From NCBI GenBank assembly GCA_963989385.1, contig OZ022503.1, forward strand, positions 64,950,123 through 65,014,122: a stretch of 64,000 bases of DNA, given 5' to 3'. The notes beneath the pieces are model-generated. The model had not been told where the DNA came from, ran no database searches, and saw nothing but the letters and a program-made list of their open reading frames with translations. Position 1 is the first letter of the stretch; each line of letters begins with the position of its first letter. The position numbers and the translations under genes are program-made. The stretch is from Ctena decussata. Lineage: Eukaryota > Mollusca > Bivalvia > Lucinida > Lucinidae. Shown piece by piece: positions 46,361 to 56,216 of the stretch.

Positions 46361-46368
<8 letters not shown>

Positions 46369-47049
46369 ACGGTCTGCATATGGCAAACATATAAAGCAGG
46401 CATGAAGGCAACGTATTAAATAATCATTACTCAGTAAGATCTGGTTGGTGTGAAGCAAAAATGTTGGCGCTCGCCGGGCGCTGTCTGTGGTAGTATAGCT
46501 TCGTATTAGAACATGGATTAACAGTGAATGCTTGGCGAGCGCCAACGTTATAAAACATGTCTCTGGATTCAGTGATACAATTATGCACGATATATACTAT
46601 TATATCCAATATACTGCAATATTTCAGTGTGTTTTCATTGTGGCACCCCTACAGTTAAGACTATGTCATAAACTAAATAGATACAAAATACCCAGAAACT
46701 GCTACTAGAAAAATACACCACCAAACGAAAAAAGGACAATCCGAACACGTAGCAGTACCAAATGAAGGGCAACACAACTGAAAAGCTAAGTGAACACAGT
46801 TTAATGAACCCGGAATCGTATTTAGTCTTTTCTGCATTGTTTATGATGCATATAAAAATCACCCCCTTAAGCTCGAAAACCCATGCAAATGTAGCTGATG
46901 AAAAGCAGAAAAGAAGTACATAGAATTCGTATGGAAATCCTTTCCACCAGAAAAGTTTAAGACCAGTGTGACAGTGGCCCATTAGTGAACCCCAAAATTA
47001 TCTATTCACCCAAGATTAACAACGTGTCCCGGAAGCTAACAAATGACTA
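46361..47049. other. No gene seen
   Basis: A GCGCTCGCC/GGCGAGCGC dyad pairs 46469-46477 with 46533-46543. The 115-codon minus frame at 46635-46982 is hydrophobic but matches no family that I know. Confidence 0.5.
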
Positions 47050-47325
47050 CCCCGCCGGGCCGCGTAGCGCAATCGGTAGGGCACTTGACTCATAAGTCAG
47101 AGGTCCTGGGTTCGAAACCCGGTCGGGCCACAAACTTTCATTTCTCCTTCCGCTGATTCAAGAAGGGCAGTTGTCAGTTACTGGCGAAAGTAAGTGCACT
47201 TAGTACTGATTAACCGCTTATGAGGTCTAAACCTCCCCAGGAATAGTGTGGTTAGGGTAACTGACCGCCCCGACATGGCCATAGCTGTTTACCGTAGACG
47301 TTAAGCATCAACTCAATCAATCAAA
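47050..47325 (+). mobile_element. tRNA-derived SINE
   Basis: The tRNA-like head (about 47056-47131) has a perfect A box, TAGCGCAATCGG (47065-47076), and a perfect B box, GGTTCGAAACC (47109-47119). Its anticodon-like loop reads CTCATAA, as in tRNA-Met. A body of about 175 bp containing TTACTGGCGAAAGTAAGTGC and CCGCTTATGAGGTCT follows, then an ATCAATCAA tail. AAATGACTA (47041) and AAATGAATA (47326) look like the target duplication. The acceptor and D stems have mismatches, so this is not a working tRNA gene. It resembles the V/Meta-type SINEs of bivalves; that link is from memory. Confidence 0.85.
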
Positions 47326-47439
47326 AAATGAATAACCTGAGCTAATAACCAGTGGCAGTTAACTGTAAGGATTAGCTAAGATGTATGGGTAGACATTATG
47401 CTTTCCCGCATTTTTTTTGCAAAGGACTGCATCTTTAAT

Positions 47440-47600
47440 TACTTTATTCCAGTGGCAAAACCCTATAAAATGGGTCTACTCTTAAAGGAAAGAAAGTGTT
47501 TTTAAAGGACCAAGTAATTTTCCTTAAGAATACAACCCCATTGAGAAGAAAGGCAAACATAAAAGGGTACTCACTCATCCTAAGTTTAGAGGGTCCGACA
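47440..47600. repeat. Partial dispersed repeat D1
   Basis: CTACTCTTAAAGGAAAGAAA, AATACAACCCCATTGAGAAG, GGCAAACATAAAAGGGTAC match D1 blocks in rearranged or truncated form. Confidence 0.45.
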
Positions 47601-48163
47601 GCCATTCTCATTTCGAACATACAATAAAATAAGAAGTACATCCAATGCTAAAATATACAGGGAAGAATAGCAGTGAATTGTTCTGATATATGATACATGG
47701 ATATATGAACGTTACATTACGTTATTGTATAATTGTATCAAAATAAACTGATCAAAGTACAAAGAAAAGTTGAAAGCATACAAAAGTAATTCGTTCAAGT
47801 ATCAAAACGAATTTTCGACATGATAAAAAAGTACTACATCGTCTCTGCTATATAAAAATATAACATTAAAAAACATACAGAGAAACTAAATGCATTTAAT
47901 CATTCCATGAAACAAGTACATGTATGTTCAACCCCGGCCACCAACCACAACGTTCGTAGCAACAGTTATACAAATACTTCAGCTTGATCTGACATACTTT
48001 ACTAATTTAAGTATACAAAAGAGAAGTGAACAGCTATACACATGAATGTCAACAAAGTTATCTTATGCTGCAGTTTTTGACTTCATCAGTCATTTTAATC
48101 AGAACGACTTTCACGCCTTGAAATTCAACATTTGATTACTTTATAATCGACGAACATAATATT
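47601..48163. other. No gene seen
   Basis: AT-rich with no recognisable repeat. Confidence 0.5.
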
Positions 48164-48398
48164 AGCCGCAACACGACAAAACCAACAAAGTGGCATGCGG
48201 GTCCACCGAAGACTCAGATCAGCCTGGGCATCCGCCCAGTCTGATTTGAGTCTTTGCTGTGCATTTAAAGGGTGGCTAAGAGTGTAAGCTACCTCCAAGC
48301 GGACAGCAAAGACCCAGATCAGACTGAGCGGATGCCCAGGCTGATGTGAGTCTTCGCTGGGCGCACATGCCACTATGTTGGTTTTGTTGTGTCGTGGC
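48164..48398. mobile_element. Palindromic MITE, family P, copy 5
   Basis: AGCCGCAACACGACAAAACC at the left and its complement GGTTTTGTTGTGTCGTGGC at the right. The inner GATCAGCCTGGGCATCCGCC is paired with GCGGATGCCCAGGCTGATG. Confidence 0.85.
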
Positions 48399-49743
48399 AC
48401 ATATGAATCCGTCAGGTGGTTTTTTGGTTGTGCTATGTGATTATGACCTGTCTTGGTACTGTCTAGAAAATGCTTGATTGATCTTACTTGTGCAAACCCA
48501 AAGTCTTGTATATTCCCGGCCTACTGAATGTTGTAGCTGACATACTCTCAAGCTTTATCCTAATTCTGTAGCAAGTAAAATCAAAACGTTCAAATGATGA
48601 AAAAAAAAAATGTTGTGATTAAAACTAATAATCTTAAGCTTTTGTAGATTTGGTCAGTCCATACAATATCACACTCCTGCTGGCAGTTATTGGTTTGCCA
48701 AATGGTATCAGAAAGTGTTTTCACCTTTGTTTTGTCTAAATGACTAAAAACCAAATAGATTTGCTTGTTTGTTATATGGAATCGTTATTAATGTCTCTCA
48801 TGGATCTTTTCATTGATTTCAAATACAGCTTTAGAAACAAGAAATTTTATTGTTGTGGATGATATCACTCTTTATGAATAGCTGCTGTGTAATCAATGGT
48901 ATACACATCAAGAAAAATCACATTAGTTGCCTGAGCATCTCTTAAATTATACGGACTAAGTTTTGCTTTAGCTATGAAGCAATATAAAAATATCAGTTCA
49001 CATATACGTTACTGACCATTCGACAATTATTGTCTAAGTACAAATATGTAGGAAGATGATATTGTGAAATTCATCTGTATGACGTGAGTATTAGTTTCCT
49101 TCGAAAATGGCATATAATTGAATCACAATATGAAGCATTAACAATGGCGAAAAATTGTCAACAGGACTCTGGAGGTAGTGATTGAAATAAACGTTGTATT
49201 CTTTGAAAAGGCAAACTGACATATAGCTTTAAGTGGTTGCGGGATCGGTTAGGTGTAGTCTGATAATACTTGGAGTGTCATATAGTATCCTACAAACAAA
49301 TAAAGTTTTCAAACCTATGCGAAATAAATTCTGCAAACCTAACTCAGCTGTTCGATATTTAGACTTGTTAAATATTGATTAATGTGGTTGATCAAAACTA
49401 TCCAAAAAACTTTAGTAAGGCAAACTTTTCTGATATCTAAATGATGATTTATCATGCATATGCTGCAAATTCACCTGATAACAGGGGTATGATAACATGA
49501 TGTGATATCATATCACTTTAGAACTGGGCTTGCGTGAATGTTATAAGGCGATGCCTTGAGAAGCTATCTCTGAAGACGATTGGTTACACACTGACGTTGG
49601 CTTTGATAACAACGTTCGATTGGTTAAAAGACGTCACCGACTTACGTCATTACGCATTCGCTACGTCAACAAGTTCAAACAAGACTGCGTTTACTTTTCT
49701 TTTGTTTGACGCTCTTTACACTTGAAAATATTCTAATGATGCA
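48399..49743. other. No gene seen
   Basis: AT-rich, low repeat content. The frame at 49534-49725 has no recognisable domain. Confidence 0.5.
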
Positions 49744-49906
49744 TGATAAATAGAAAACCATGTAAGTCTCTTTTGATATCAAGTTTATCAGGCTCGGCCA
49801 GAAACACGTCGGACTGGTCGGGCAAGCCTCGCCATTCATACGCTGTTTCTGGTCTCGCCTGATACACTTGATATCAAAAGACACTAACATGGTATTCTCT
49901 ATACCC
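49744..49906. mobile_element. Foldback MITE
   Basis: The left arm has AGAAAACCATGTAAGTCTC and TTTTGATATCAAGTTTATCA. The right arm has the complements TGATACACTTGATATCAAAA and ACTAACATGGTATTCTC. The loop region contains a CAGAAACACG/CGCTGTTTCTGG dyad. Confidence 0.75.
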
Positions 49907-50084
49907 CGGAAATGCAAAAAGCACAAGCCACAATCCACTCAAGACATCGGAAGAAGAAGAAACAAAAACGACAAAACGTAGCGACACATTTTCGATAACG
50001 GACTTAGTCCGACAGCAAACACATAAATCTATACACAAAACACACAAAGTAAAAAGATAGGTAATGATCATAAACTAATAAAAT

Positions 50085-50980
50085 CAGATCCCATATCCCG
50101 CCCTTAAATCAAAAGGGAAAAACCATATACACAAATTGACAGCAGGTCAAGAAGGGCCCACACGGTAAGCCGAATGGGACAGCTGCTTCCAAAACAGGAA
50201 GAAATTCAGCTATTCTAACTAAACACCACTCACATAACAGGTGAACAAAACACCGAAATGGACACCAAGAACAAGTAACAGTAAGGGACCGCAACAGAAG
50301 TACCGCCTTTGCAAAGGTCAGTACACAATTACTGAGGGTCTTAAACTAGTCTGACGGGATCCCAACCCCGTCTTAGCTTCTGCAACGGTTCAAACCAACC
50401 ATAGCCATTGCCACCACACAATACAAACTCAAGTTATATGAAAAACATAAAGCTTCTATTTTTACCTGTTTCCTATTTCTAATTATGAAACATATCTGGA
50501 AGAAAGGTGGGCAGCAATACAGGCAGCCACATTAGCAGCAGACCGCACAATAGAAGTACCGCCGTGGATCGGCCCCCAATAAATTATCGGCGAGACAGGG
50601 GCAGGGGAAGGCTTTAACTAGTTTTACGGTATCTAAACCCTCGCCCTTAGCTTCTGCAACTGTTCGAAACTTTTAGTTAGTTGTTCTTTCCGCGCGAAGG
50701 TTTCCTAACCCATCAATGAAACAAAATAAACCATGGCTAAACACTATGATATATCAAAGACGAGGACTCGACCGAAGCAACGTATTGATACACCTGGAAA
50801 TACCTGGGGTGCCAAACAACGACACTATACAGGAGCAACAGAAAACCTCCAGTTGAGCCCCTATTGGCCAAGCAACAGACAAGTAAAGCCCCCCGCCCGC
50901 CGGTCGAGTAAACTACAGGTAAATAGCTTCATGTCTGTCCATCACTGAATCTGATGCCCGACCCACCGGCGGACAATTCA
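50085..50980 (+). repeat. Dispersed element, left (plus) copy
   Basis: Matches the reverse complement of 52255-53110 over about 870 bp, perhaps 70-75 percent identical by eye. Landmarks are CCCATATCCCGCCC, ACAGGTGAACAAAACACC, TTTCCGCGCGAAGGTTTCC, ACCTGGGGTGCCAAACAACG, CCTATTGGCCAAGCAACAGA and GAATCTGATGCCCGACCCAC. The open frame 50733-50948 (proline- and arginine-rich, WGAKQRHYTG, SPYWPSNRQ) is conserved only in part in the other copy, which is broken. Two internal sub-repeats share AGAAGTACCGCC and CTTAGCTTCTGCAAC (50296-50390, 50542-50668). Confidence 0.7.
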
Positions 50981-51471
50981 AAAGAGAAGACTTTATCATG
51001 ATTGGGTTAACCGGTTATCATGCAGACTGTAACATTACAATTATGTTATAGCCAATACGTTTATAACTTATGAATTTTTTTCAACCGATAAGAAAAACAT
51101 CAACCCTACTTACATTTCTTTTTGAAATTATAGAGTGTCATCATAAATTCTGGCTCCGATAGGCTTTGCTGCAAATGTGTTGTCAGTCCGACATTGATTT
51201 TAGAAACGAGTTCAAAGTGTTTGTGATAAATTAAAAAAACCCATAAAGTTTATGATATCAGTAGCCCTGTTGGAGAAGTTTAGCTGTTGAAATTTTATTA
51301 TGGGCATTGAATTCAGTCACATGACTAGACACTCCAACAAACCCGAATAAGTTGAGTAATGTAACCCCTGTAACCCCGTACGAGGTAGAACGGGGTAAAG
51401 GGAAAATTAAATATATAAAGAATGAAAGTCATGGCACTTATCATAAATTTTGGAAAAAACAAACTAAAATC

Positions 51472-51640
51472 CTAAAAAGTTCCTTCAAGAGCAAAGAACA
51501 CATTCAAAAGAAGGAACATGGGTCATACTTCCAAGTTTCGGCTACTCAAGCCTCATCAGTGATCCTGACAATATCTGCCAGATATCTCGACGAAAGCCAG
51601 AGAAACGCATGCTGTCATTTCTTAATTTCATTCAAAATTT
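51472..51640 (-). mobile_element. Terminal repeat carrying the hammerhead
   Basis: 51473-51543 is repeated directly at 53693-53763 (AAAAAGTTCCTTCAAGAGC shared exactly), which makes it look like one of two long-terminal-repeat-like ends on the minus strand. No reverse transcriptase or GIY-YIG frame was found nearby, so the element is non-autonomous or gutted. Confidence 0.5.
51520..51565 (-). ncRNA. Hammerhead ribozyme, minimal type I (Penelope/retrozyme style)
   Basis: On the minus strand, 5' to 3': stem I GGATCA; core CTGATGA (51553-51559); stem II GGCT-TGAGT-AGCC (four pairs, five-base loop, 51540-51552); core GAAA (51536-51539); stem III of one C-G pair plus the A-U pair around TTGGAA; cleavage triplet GTA (51526-51528); stem I 3' strand TGACCC, which pairs with GGATCA except one A-C. 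All invariant core bases are present. Hammerheads with a 1-2 bp stem III are known from Penelope-like elements and animal retrozymes. Self-cleavage is expected but untested; GTA triplets cleave more slowly than GTC. Confidence 0.8.
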
Positions 51641-52038
51641 TCTGATATTTCCGAATATATCCTCTGAAACCAGTTCAAATAGACAAATCCAGAAAATGAG
51701 CTTCGGTATCAGAGGTTTTAGCTTTATTTAACTGTAGTTCAGAATAGTAAATTCGATTCACCATGCCTTCAAAGGTAGGACTGTCAAAATTTAAATGATT
51801 GTTTAGATCTTCTAGGGAGAGACGTCATGAAATCCCTTCCATAGCAAAATAAAAACAAGTCAATTACAACTGGAGCACAATAAGAACCCATCGTAATACC
51901 AACAATTTGTCTGCATAACTTAGTGCCAAATCTAATGAAAATATTATCTAAAGCATGATATTCTTTGAATTCTCAATATGAATTAGTTTGGACAAAAACA
52001 CTTTTTGAAGTTTTGCTGGGGTGAATTTTTCGTTCTTT

Positions 52039-52041
52039 TGT

Positions 52042-52088
<47 letters not shown>

Positions 52089-52089
52089 T
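52039..52089. repeat. (TG)n microsatellite
   Basis: A TG run of about 50 bases with single-base interruptions near both ends. Confidence 0.95.
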
Positions 52090-52254
52090 TTCAAGCATTA
52101 AATATTTCTAGTACACAAAAGAAACATAGTTTAAATACGTTTCACATGTTTATCATATGTTACAAACGTATTGAATATAACATAAATATGATACTGCAGT
52201 CTGCATGCTTAGCGTATAACCTAATCATGGATAGTAACTTTGTTTCCTTCTTTA

Positions 52255-53110
52255 ATTGCATACCGGTGGATCGGGCATCAGACTCAATGATGAACCCAAC
52301 ATAAAGCTATTTATATTAGTTGGTTGGGTCCGGAGCTTTTCTTGTCTCTTGCTTGGCCATTCGGGGTTCAACTGGCGGTTTTCTTTGCTTAAGAGTTGTC
52401 GTTTGACACCCCAGGAACCTCCAGGCGTCGCAAAACGTTATTTCTTTCGAGTCCTCAACCTAGATTCATCATAGTTTTTATCCCTGACTTTTTGTTTCCT
52501 GTGTTGATTCATTTATGGGATAAGAAACCTTCACGCGGACCAAAGAGCTAAGTACAAGGAAATGATTTGAACCATTTCGGATGCTGAGGGCGAGGATTTG
52601 GATGCAGGCAAACTAGTTTAAGACACCCACCCCCAAACCCTTCTCGCCCTCGTCCCATAGCGGTAATTTTGTTGTGGTACCACAATGTTACCTATTTTCT
52701 CGACCTCCCCCGCCCAGTAATCTCTTACTGATCGTCCCATAGCGGTAATTTTGTCGTGGTACCACAATGTTACCTATTTTTATGTCCACTTATCTGCGGT
52801 CTTCTAGTAATATTGTCACCTGCATAGCTGCCCACTTTGCCTTTTTTGTTTTGTTTTGTAATTTAAGAAAGGTAAAAATAGACTTTACTGTTACATCTTC
52901 TGTTTGTCCATGCCAGTGTTTTCGTTCACCTGTTCTGCAAACAGTGTTTCCAATAGGGGTAGCCAGAGCCTCTGGAGTAGCTGAATAAACTACCTGTCTG
53001 GAAGAGAGTTATTCATTCGGTTTACCGTGCATACCTTTCCTGAACTGTTGTCACTTTCTGTATACATTACTTTCCCTGTTGGTTTTAGGGCGGGATAGGG
53101 GATCGGATTG
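52255..53110 (-). repeat. Dispersed element, right (minus) copy
   Basis: Inverted partner of 50085-50980, with the same block order read on the minus strand. It carries frame breaks relative to the left copy. Confidence 0.7.
52651..52782. repeat. Direct repeat, 49 bp at an 82-bp period
   Basis: CGTCCCATAGCGGTAATTTT begins at 52651 and 52733. Each copy continues GTGGTACCACAATGTTACC, with one difference. GTGGTACCAC is itself a perfect palindrome. Confidence 0.9.
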
Positions 53111-53692
53111 TATAAGTGCCTAGCACTGCCTATTTTTTTATATTACAAACATAGTTTATTTGAAATTATGTTACATTCTTATGCAGCAGCAAAATCACAA
53201 AGTATGATAATCCACGACAGGAGAAAAGAAGTGTTTTGGCAAGATTCAGAAAATCAAGAGAGAGAGCTAGCTGCATAGTTTTCACTGTTTGCACATGCTC
53301 TTTAGGCAAGCTTCCTCGAGACTGGGCACAAATTTAATACACCGGATTAATACTCCTTGAAGAGATCTTCCCGAATCAGCAGAGAAGAAACGTCTAGTCT
53401 GTTCAAATCAGGGTGGCATGGCAACTGTGGACCTACAAAAAATGGTGGTTTTCGTGCATCTAAGAACAACCATAGTTACATTAGAAATATATACATGTTC
53501 ATTTTCACACTTCTGATAATCTGTATTTATATACATATATATTTTTTAACGAAAAGAACAGATCAAAGGAAATATTTATACAGACGCTTTGAAACTTTAA
53601 CTTACAATGTTTACGTTCATGATAGGAAGCCCCGAAATTTGATGATCATAGATTTAGTTCCATTAACCATAATTCCTTTTACATTAAATTCT
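53111..53692. other. No gene seen; interior of the candidate retroelement
   Basis: The 112-codon plus frame at 53357-53695 has no domain that I recognise. It lies between the two hammerhead-type ends. Confidence 0.4.
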
Positions 53693-53770
53693 TAAAAAGT
53701 TCCTTCAAGAGCAGAGAATACATACAGAAATAGGAGCATGGCCCAGACTACGCAGTTTCGGCTGTACCTT
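53693..53770 (-). pseudogene. Broken hammerhead copy
   Basis: On the minus strand the right half of the motif is intact: GCC-GAAAC, loop TGCGTA, then GTC and TGGGCC. Where stem II and CTGATGA should stand the sequence reads AAGGTACAG instead. Homology with 51473-51543 stops inside stem II. It cannot self-cleave as a full hammerhead. Confidence 0.65.
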
Positions 53771-53854
53771 ATTCCTTACTTCTCTTAATAATCTGACTGA
53801 ATCCAACGTTTTCTTTCGACACAAACTAACATATTTGAAAACAAGTTTACTTAC

Positions 53855-54193
53855 CTCTACAAAATTTGTTCACATTTCGGTGATGGGTTTTATTCCCAGT
53901 TCACTCAAAGTTATATCCCAGTAGCCACTAGGGTATTTCACCACTTCCTCGCCGTTCGGACCAACAACCTTTGCATCATCACTGACTGGTCCTAAATTTT
54001 TCGGTTTTTGTAAATTATGTGGTCCGATTATCATTCCATCTTTCACTGTGATGTCGTAATTCTCAGCTTCAGGATAAAACGCATCTATTGTTGAGTATTT
54101 TCTGATGTGTTCTTCTGTGACCGGATCAAATATGGCGTCCGTATCATTTCCGTCCCAGACGACATATGGGTAAGCTCCCCTGTCAACCGCTCT
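53855..54193 (-). CDS. Terminal coding exon of an unrecognised gene
   Basis: A clear acceptor, CCCACTTTCAG, at 54194-54204 (minus) opens a 107-residue frame beginning RAVDRGAYPYVVWDGNDTDA and ending KYPSGYWDITLSELGIKPITEM at TGA (53870-53872). The protein is hydrophilic with no transmembrane segment. Features are WDGNDTDAIFDPVTEEHIRKY, a KDGMIIGPHN loop and a VVGPNGEEVVKYPSGYW stretch. I recognise no family. A strong donor (AGAG/GTAAGT at plus 53849-53854) lies 15 nt after the stop, so the last intron appears to be in the 3'UTR. Exon length 339 is a multiple of three. Upstream exons were not found before the next gene at 58338 and may lie in or beyond it. Confidence 0.6.
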
Positions 54194-54430
54194 CTGAAAG
54201 TGGGTAGAGCGCGCTAAGTCGGGGCCCGCTAAGTCGCTGCGAGAATCAGAGATCTTGCGGGGAGAAAATAAGCACAGGAATATGTTATCAATGGTTGGAG
54301 TAAAATATTGAAAATGGATATAGCCAAAAAACAAATACACAATAAAGCTTAAAAAATGGGAATCGTCAAAGGTACTTATATGTCACGTGACACAAGGAAA
54401 GGAAACAGTACATATGTATATGACATTGAT

Positions 54431-54515
54431 TAGTTGGCATTTTCATATCTATCATCAGAGAAAATTTCATGCTCAGCTGAGTTGAGCATGAAAAAAGTTT
54501 TATAACTTCGGGGCC
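54431..54515. mobile_element. Half copy of foldback MITE family G
   Basis: TAGTTGGCATTTTCATAT, CATGCTCAGCTGAGTTGAGC and AAGTTTTATAACTTCGGGGC match the right half of 31541-31780. Confidence 0.8.
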
Positions 54516-54559
54516 TGAGTGTCCACTCTCCACTATATTTCACAGGCTTTTAGGTGTAC

Positions 54560-54760
54560 GGGGAACATATTAAGGGGATGAAACTCTGCCATTTATATTT
54601 TTGCCTCCCTTCTCAATGGGACCAGCTCTTAAAGGACAGAATTTTCTCCTCTATTAGTAAATTCTTTCCTTTAAAAGTAGACCCGTTTTTGGAAGGGGGA
54701 GCAAACAGAAGGTCGAAAAAAAAAAAACACTTTGTGAAAATGGTGAAAAATATTGAAGTG
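54560..54760 (+). repeat. Dispersed repeat D1
   Basis: TTGCCTCCCTTCTCAATGGG, AGCTCTTAAAGGACAGAATT, AATTCTTTCCTTTAAAAGTA and GGGAGCAAACAGAAGGTCG in D1 order. The frame at 54554-54850 is repeat sequence. Confidence 0.65.
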
Positions 54761-56110
54761 TTCTCATTCACCATAATTATGATGATGGGAAAAGCACAAC
54801 TTAGCGTCAGCCCACGAATAAATCATGGATGTAACAAAATGGTAATGTAAAAGTGACACGAAAGGAAAAGGAAATGTATAAACAAAATTTAATGTTAGAG
54901 ATCACCTGAATAAGAAAGACATAATTACACACCAGTTTATATTACAATAACAAAAGGTTTGAAAGAAATGGAAAATATATAGCCTACAGTATATACAAAT
55001 TTGAATCTTTAAAACATGAGACATATATACTATGCAACATATATTTAGCAATTTTTTATATTTTGCAATTTTTCTGATTACTGAAGAGTAACATTGACCG
55101 AAATTAAATTGAATTGAAAGGAACCGTATTTCGGGCTTAAGATACCATGGGATTACAGAAGCCATCTTTAAAAACGATATTGGGGAAAAGCGATAAGCGC
55201 GGAAGGGGTCATTAGCCGAAATTCGCACCCATTGAAAAGCAACATAAAAATGGTAAGCATGTGATTTTTTGTACGGTATTTCTCAACAGTTTCATCCTCA
55301 GTTTTCTTGTCAAAGCTATTGATTGTGTAAAAGATATGGTTAAGCTTAACAACTGATGAAGCTTAGCATGCGCCATTGACGTTAAAACGTGTTAATTCTG
55401 TCCAATGTGCAGTGATTCACGGGTGCTTCAGTTCAATGCAGAATCGAAACCCGAGAAAAAAACAATAGGCTAAAATTAAAGGTCACACCATGATTAATAT
55501 AACTTTGAAATTTCTTCATTGAAGTGTAACGTAACTGTGAGAAAATGATGACGTTAGTCTGAGACATTTGACTTATGCTCGGTAACCGGGAAGAACTTTC
55601 TTTCTGAATTGTTTACATTATTATATTGGTAGCTACCGAACAATCATACACTCAAAAGGGATTCAAGAAATACCGATTAGAAACAAGTTTTTAAGACGAT
55701 AACGTAAAAACAAGGGAAAACGTCAAATTTTCGAACTTTGTAAACCTCATACTCGTAGCATATTCAAATGTTTTAAAGCGTTTTCCTTCATTTTAACAGG
55801 AAACCAGCCGCCTCATTATGGTTGTGGCTTTTGTACATGATCATAAATGTGGTTCAGTTACAATGGTCATATAAACTGACGTCACGATAGTTCAAACGCT
55901 ACAATTGAGCAATCTTGATTCTTTTACCTGCCTGTCCATCTCCAATGATCGGCCTTTGTATCTTTATGCAGTTAAGTGACAATAAAATCCTAATAAGGTG
56001 GATCTGACACATACAAAAAAATTGCTATATTTATTGTGCATAGTATAGTTAGTTTAGAGGAATACAACTTCAGAAATAACGTAACTGAATTAAAAGATCG
56101 TGAGAAACTA
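54761..56110. other. No gene seen
   Basis: AT-rich. The minus frame at 54902-55228 has no recognisable domain. Confidence 0.5.
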
Positions 56111-56216
56111 CCCAGCTGTCACATGGCGTCAAAATAACGTCACACTGACGTCGATGCGACGTAAAATATCGCATAGACGTCAGTTAGACGTCATTTCGAC
56201 ATCATGTGCCTGCATG
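56111..56216. mobile_element. GACGTC element, copy 5
   Basis: CCCAGCTGTCACATGGCGTC to CATGTGCCTGCATG, with TGACGTCGATGCGACGTA in the middle. The most diverged copy. Confidence 0.7.

Noticed and set aside
47054..47131. Functional tRNA-Met(CAT) gene
   Set aside because: The boxes and anticodon loop fit, but the acceptor, D and anticodon stems each have mismatches, and a SINE body and tail follow directly.
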